A stretch of DNA of 8,303 nt from Sphingomonadales bacterium. GTDB lineage: Bacteria; Pseudomonadota; Alphaproteobacteria; Sphingomonadales; Sphingomonadaceae. Below, piece by piece: positions 5,093 to 8,303 of the stretch. The stretch spans positions 1 to 8,303 of the forward strand of contig JAAFIT010000087.1 in assembly GCA_013298745.1 (NCBI GenBank), read 5' to 3'. The first letter of the stretch is position 1; the number at the start of each line of letters is the position of its first letter. The position numbers and the translations under genes were made by a program. Under the pieces are notes generated by a model. That model saw only the letters and a program-made list of their open reading frames with translations, was not told the origin of the DNA and ran no database searches.

Positions 5093-7399
5093 CGGCGGCG
5101 CCTTCAGCGCCGCCTCCAGCGCTGCCAGCAGTTCGGGGACCTTCCGCAGCTTCTGCCGTTCCGCCGCAACAATGGCGGCAAAGGCCTGGCGCTTCAGCGC
5201 CGACAGTTGCTGGTCGGGCAACATCGCGCCTTCGGGCAGCGCCGACGCGACAATGTCGATCAGGCGTTCGGCAGCATGCAACCGCCCCCACAGATAGTCA
5301 TGCTCGCGATAGGCGCGGCTGAAAAAGGCACCAAAGGCGTTCAACTGCGCGCCCTTCAACCGTTCGCCGCCGATGTGGCGCAGCGACAGGGCGTCGTCGG
5401 GAGACAGGCGATCGACCTTGATCTCCTCGAACTCGTCGACACCGTCACCGGGTAACAGTGGCAGCATGGCGATGTCGAAGAACGGAAAGCCGAGATAGGC
5501 ACTGAGCAGGCTGCGGCGCAGCGGCTTTGTCGCCAATTGCCCGAATAGCGTCACCAGCGCGGCATCGCTGCTGGTATCGAGCGCCTTCAGATCATAGGCG
5601 CGGGCCAGCGCCGCCAGGGCCGCCGCCGGCTCCGCACTGGCATTGACGGCGGCGGCACGCGCTTCGGCACCATAGAATTCGGCCTGGCGACGTTGCAGAT
5701 GCGGAGCGAGAATGCCGTAAAGGCCTGATTTCATTGTCTCCAGGCTCTGACGCTCGGCAACGGCCATAGGCGCTTCGGCCAGGGTGTTGATGCGGCGAAT
5801 CACCAGTCGCAGCCGGCGGATCCGGAACTCGAGATCGAAATTGCGCAGGAACGCCACATAGTTCGAGGCAGCCCCGCCCTTGGCCAGCGCCTGCGCCGGA
5901 TGATCGAGCCCTTGCGCCCGGACATCGCGCCATAGGGCGGTCCGCACAGCAACCTTGTCGCCGCCGCCGATGTCCGCCAGGCGTTCGGCCAGCGCCTCGA
6001 CAATCTGGGCGATCTTCAACTGGCCATAAGCAGCATAGGCATAGCCCGCCTCGCGCGCTGCCACGCTGTTCATCCGCGACCGCCAATCGGCCAGCCGTTC
6101 GACCGTGGGCGCGAACATGAAGGTGCGCACCCCGATCGAATCGGCAATTGCCGCATCGACATCCGGGGTCATGCCATCGACGACATGGCGCAGCCGCCGC
6201 ACCCGCGCCGAAACGGCATCGATGGCGGCAAGGCTGTCGTTGATCGGCTGCTGGCGTGGAATATCGGCAAGGCTGCGCAGCACCGTGGCGAAAAAGCCCG
6301 GCAACTGCATCGAATCGGGTGACATCTGGCTGTGCATCCCGGGCTTGGGATCGACATAGACAAAGCGCCGATCGACCTCACGATGCGACGGGCGGTGCGA
6401 TACCGCCTCGATCGCCGGCCCAAACGGTCGGTTATTGAGCACGGCACCGTCGATCAGCGTTATGGCATCGGGGCTGGCACGGCCGGGAAACAGCCGTTCG
6501 ACAAACGCCGCGCGTTCCGGCCAGAACTGGTTGCGGCCCGCAACGACCGCATCGATTTCACCCAGTCGCGCCGGCGGGAAGGCACCAGGAAACGACGCCG
6601 TGGCGCGCGCCGCAAAGGTCAGTTCGGCCACATCGGCAAGGTGGCGGCGACCATCGGCACCCGGCCCCGGATCGTTGAAGCCGATGACCAGGCGATGTTC
6701 GTTCTCGGTGATTTCAGCGGGGGAATGCAGGTGCAACGCCTCGGCCGCGCCGTGATAATCGGTGACGGTGACGAACAGATCGAGCGGTTGCAGCGGCGGC
6801 AACAGCGGCGGGGTCCGCTGCCCCGCAGCCATCGCCTGCAACGCGTCATAGAGCATGCCCGAGAACACCGCTCCGGAAAACGGCGGCGCGAACCAGCGCG
6901 AACGCATCAGCCGCGAGAGCTTGTGTGCCACCTCGGCCCGGGCCTCGGGTTCGGACATGTCCTCCATCACCAGGCCACGCCGGCGCGCCCACCACACCAA
7001 TGGCGTCGCCCACCATTTCGAAAAGCGCGTCGACGCCGCTTCAGGATCGAGCAGCTTGTCGCTGTCGGCGCCTTCCAGCCACAGGTCGCGCAGCGGCTCC
7101 ATGTCGGACCCTTGCGAAATCGCCTGCGCCAGCAGAATGCCGTTGATGCCACCCGCCGAAGCGCCCGCAACGATATCGACAAGGATGCGCAGATCGAGTT
7201 GCGGCGCCAGCGCATCGAGCAGTGCGCCATAGGCAATCTCGCTGTCCTGCGCCGGCGGCAGCACTACGCGTGCCCCCATCTGCCGCCGCATCGAAGCGCG
7301 CGCCAGCTTCCACACTTCCTTGGTGGTGCCGTGCATATAGACGGCAAGGCTGACACCGCCGTAGCAAACGAGGGCGAGCCGCAGTTCCTTTTCGCGCAT
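5084..7399 (-). CDS. Patatin-like phospholipase (patatin-related protein, long form)
   Basis: The N-terminal half is a patatin-type lipid acyl hydrolase with a Ser-Asp dyad. The glycine-rich oxyanion segment is in ALVCYGGVSLAVYMHG (9-24). The nucleophile elbow GASAGG (79-84) is within DIVAGASAGGINGILL, with S81 as the predicted catalytic serine. The acid motif DGA (318-320) is in TLIDGAVLNNRPFGPAIEAV. A long, mostly helical region follows (about 380-771). It includes a segment near 645-670 (EFEEIKVDRLSPDDA) like the C-terminal part of long bacterial patatin-related proteins of about 740-770 residues (TIGR03607/DUF3376 type, by memory). There is no signal peptide or membrane helix, so a cytoplasmic or peripheral location is likely. 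The substrate, probably phospholipid or another acyl ester, is not determined. The ATG at 7397-7399 has AAAGGGG 5 bases upstream. The gene lies 84 bases downstream of the M20 peptidase gene and may be co-transcribed with it. Confidence 0.93.
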   Translation of the reverse strand: MREKELRLALVCYGGVSLAVYMHGTTKEVWKLARASMRRQMGARVVLPPAQDSEIAYGALLDALAPQLDLRILVDIVAGASAGGINGILLAQAISQGSDMEPLRDLWLEGADSDKLLDPEAASTRFSKWWATPLVWWARRRGLVMEDMSEPEARAEVAHKLSRLMRSRWFAPPFSGAVFSGMLYDALQAMAAGQRTPPLLPPLQPLDLFVTVTDYHGAAEALHLHSPAEITENEHRLVIGFNDPGPGADGRRHLADVAELTFAARATASFPGAFPPARLGEIDAVVAGRNQFWPERAAFVERLFPGRASPDAITLIDGAVLNNRPFGPAIEAVSHRPSHREVDRRFVYVDPKPGMHSQMSPDSMQLPGFFATVLRSLADIPRQQPINDSLAAIDAVSARVRRLRHVVDGMTPDVDAAIADSIGVRTFMFAPTVERLADWRSRMNSVAAREAGYAYAAYGQLKIAQIVEALAERLADIGGGDKVAVRTALWRDVRAQGLDHPAQALAKGGAASNYVAFLRNFDLEFRIRRLRLVIRRINTLAEAPMAVAERQSLETMKSGLYGILAPHLQRRQAEFYGAEARAAAVNASAEPAAALAALARAYDLKALDTSSDAALVTLFGQLATKPLRRSLLSAYLGFPFFDIAMLPLLPGDGVDEFEEIKVDRLSPDDALSLRHIGGERLKGAQLNAFGAFFSRAYREHDYLWGRLHAAERLIDIVASALPEGAMLPDQQLSALKRQAFAAIVAAERQKLRKVPELLAALEAALKAPPSG

Positions 7400-7483
7400 C
7401 TCGCCCCTTTCCTGCCGGTATCCAGACCTGATTGTTCTCGGCCAAGCTACCGCCGAAGACTGACGGCCGTCGATTGCGGCATT
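7400..7483. other. Gap between the M20 peptidase and patatin genes
   Basis: This 84-base gap on the minus strand holds the patatin ribosome binding site and a perfect 10-bp palindrome, GACGGCCGTC, at 7462-7471. There is no stem followed by a T-run, so no intrinsic terminator is seen and read-through is possible. No clear promoter was found. Confidence 0.5.
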
Positions 7484-8303
7484 TTACCAGTCAAGCCCGG
7501 CCAGCATCGCCGCATAGGCGCCGACGCCATCCCAGAGGTTCTGCAGCCGCAGATTCTCATTGGCGGCGTGCTGGCTGTTGTCATGATTGGCGATCGGCAG
7601 GCCGATGATCGGGACGCCGAAGACATCATCGAACATGGTCAGCGGCACGCTGCCGCCCATCATCGGCAGCACTGCCACCGGCTGGCCCGCTGCCGCGCTG
7701 GCGGCGGCGATCACCGCGCGGGCCGCCGGCGTCGTCATGTCGGCGCGAAAGCCCGGATAGCCCATTTCCCAATCAAGCTTGATCAGCCGCGGATTGGCGG
7801 CGCGCAGGGCGGCATCGGGGGCCTTGTCGGTGATCGTCCAGCCGCGCGATGTGAGGAAATCCTCGACCTTGCGGCGCACATTGGCCGGCGTCTGCCCCGG
7901 CACCAGCCGGAAATCGAGCGACACTGCGGCTTCGGTGGGGATGGCATTCGCTGCGCTCGCCCCGGTGCTGCCGGCGCTGATGCCGCGGATGTTGAGCGCC
8001 GGGCGCATGGTACTGGCGGTCAGGCCTTCGTTGCCCTCGCTGCGCGCCAGCGCGAGATCGGCCTTCAGCGCCGGTTCGACCGGCGGCAGTGCCGCAATCG
8101 CGGCTTTTTCCGCCGGAATCAGCGGCCGGACATCGTCACTGAACCCCGGAATCAGGATCTTGCCGTCATCATCGCGCATCGCGGCGACGAGATTGGCCGC
8201 CATCGCCGCCGGATTGGGCGCCCAATTGCCATAATGGCCATCGTGCAGCGCCCGATTGGGGCCATAAACCGTCATTTCCAGCCCCATGACGCCGCGCGCA
8301 CCA
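7484..8303 (-). CDS. M20-family metallopeptidase (dipeptidase-like), C-terminal part; start lies outside the window
   Basis: M20 peptidases are dizinc enzymes that cleave dipeptides or acyl-amino acids. The 272 residues present cover the dimerisation (lid) domain and the C-terminal part of the catalytic domain. Numbered from 8302, the fragment begins GARGVMGLEMTVYGPNRALH. It continues with HDGHYGNWAPNP (20-31), the conserved lid segment in which a histidine reaches the partner active site. Later come STGASAANAIPTEAAVSLDF (112-131), MGGSVP (215-220) and NHDNSQHAANENL (239-251). In the last motif H245 is the expected C-terminal metal ligand. The frame is open through the right edge, so the ATG at 8285-8287 is internal, not a start. 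About 200 N-terminal residues with the other metal ligands (H-x-D, D-E-E) and any signal peptide are missing from view. The stop is TAA at 7484-7486. Confidence 0.92.
   Translation of the reverse strand, partial: GARGVMGLEMTVYGPNRALHDGHYGNWAPNPAAMAANLVAAMRDDDGKILIPGFSDDVRPLIPAEKAAIAALPPVEPALKADLALARSEGNEGLTASTMRPALNIRGISAGSTGASAANAIPTEAAVSLDFRLVPGQTPANVRRKVEDFLTSRGWTITDKAPDAALRAANPRLIKLDWEMGYPGFRADMTTPAARAVIAAASAAAGQPVAVLPMMGGSVPLTMFDDVFGVPIIGLPIANHDNSQHAANENLRLQNLWDGVGAYAAMLAGLDW

Noticed and set aside
5084..7399. The patatin gene as an effector of a CBASS-type anti-phage system
   Set aside because: No cyclic-nucleotide synthase, ubiquitin-like or other defence gene is adjacent. The neighbours are an M20 peptidase and a membrane protein, and the long patatin-related type differs from compact CBASS patatins.
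7041..7445. A 134-codon minus-strand frame overlapping the patatin start
   Set aside because: It is a shifted-frame shadow of the patatin gene with Arg/Ala/Gly-rich sequence and no independent support.

Overview
The window looks like chromosomal DNA of a high-GC alphaproteobacterium, most likely a member of the Sphingomonadales. Three things support this. The F1 ATP synthase genes run atpH-atpA-atpG with no Fo genes upstream, which is the split F1 operon typical of Alphaproteobacteria. The atpA-atpG gap carries a palindromic repeat of the kind common in sphingomonad genomes. Several proteins also have a sphingomonad-like character. The genus cannot be fixed from this sequence alone.

Layout from left to right. 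Positions 1-2326 (minus strand) hold the start of the F1 operon: atpH (delta), atpA (alpha) and the first 42 codons of atpG (gamma), which runs off the left edge. The operon would normally continue with atpD and atpC. The atpA-atpG gap is almost filled by an inverted pair of palindromic repeat units. Positions 2327-2544 are a divergent intergenic region with two dyad elements. From it a 430-residue predicted outer-membrane lipoprotein of unknown function (2545-3837) is read on the plus strand. It meets a four-helix inner-membrane protein on the minus strand (3830-4240) tail to tail with an 8-bp overlap. After another divergent gap, a seven-helix DUF2306-like membrane protein (4352-5092, plus strand) overlaps the end of a large minus-strand gene by 9 bp. 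That gene encodes a 771-residue patatin-like phospholipase (5084-7399). Upstream of it, also on the minus strand, is the C-terminal part of an M20-family metallopeptidase (7484-8303), whose start lies beyond the right edge.

How the genes relate. The atp genes form one functional unit, the F1 part of ATP synthase: delta is the stator connector, alpha is the non-catalytic nucleotide-binding subunit, and gamma is the rotor shaft. The patatin-like and M20 genes are co-directional 84 bp apart and could share a transcript, but nothing in the sequence ties their functions together. The lipoprotein and the two small membrane proteins are uncharacterised and show no clear functional link to their neighbours. 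I see no tRNA, rRNA, CRISPR array, insertion sequence, phage or defence system. This is mostly ordinary core-genome sequence. The items most worth a second look are the repeat inside the atp operon, the unknown lipoprotein family and the dyads in the divergent region.
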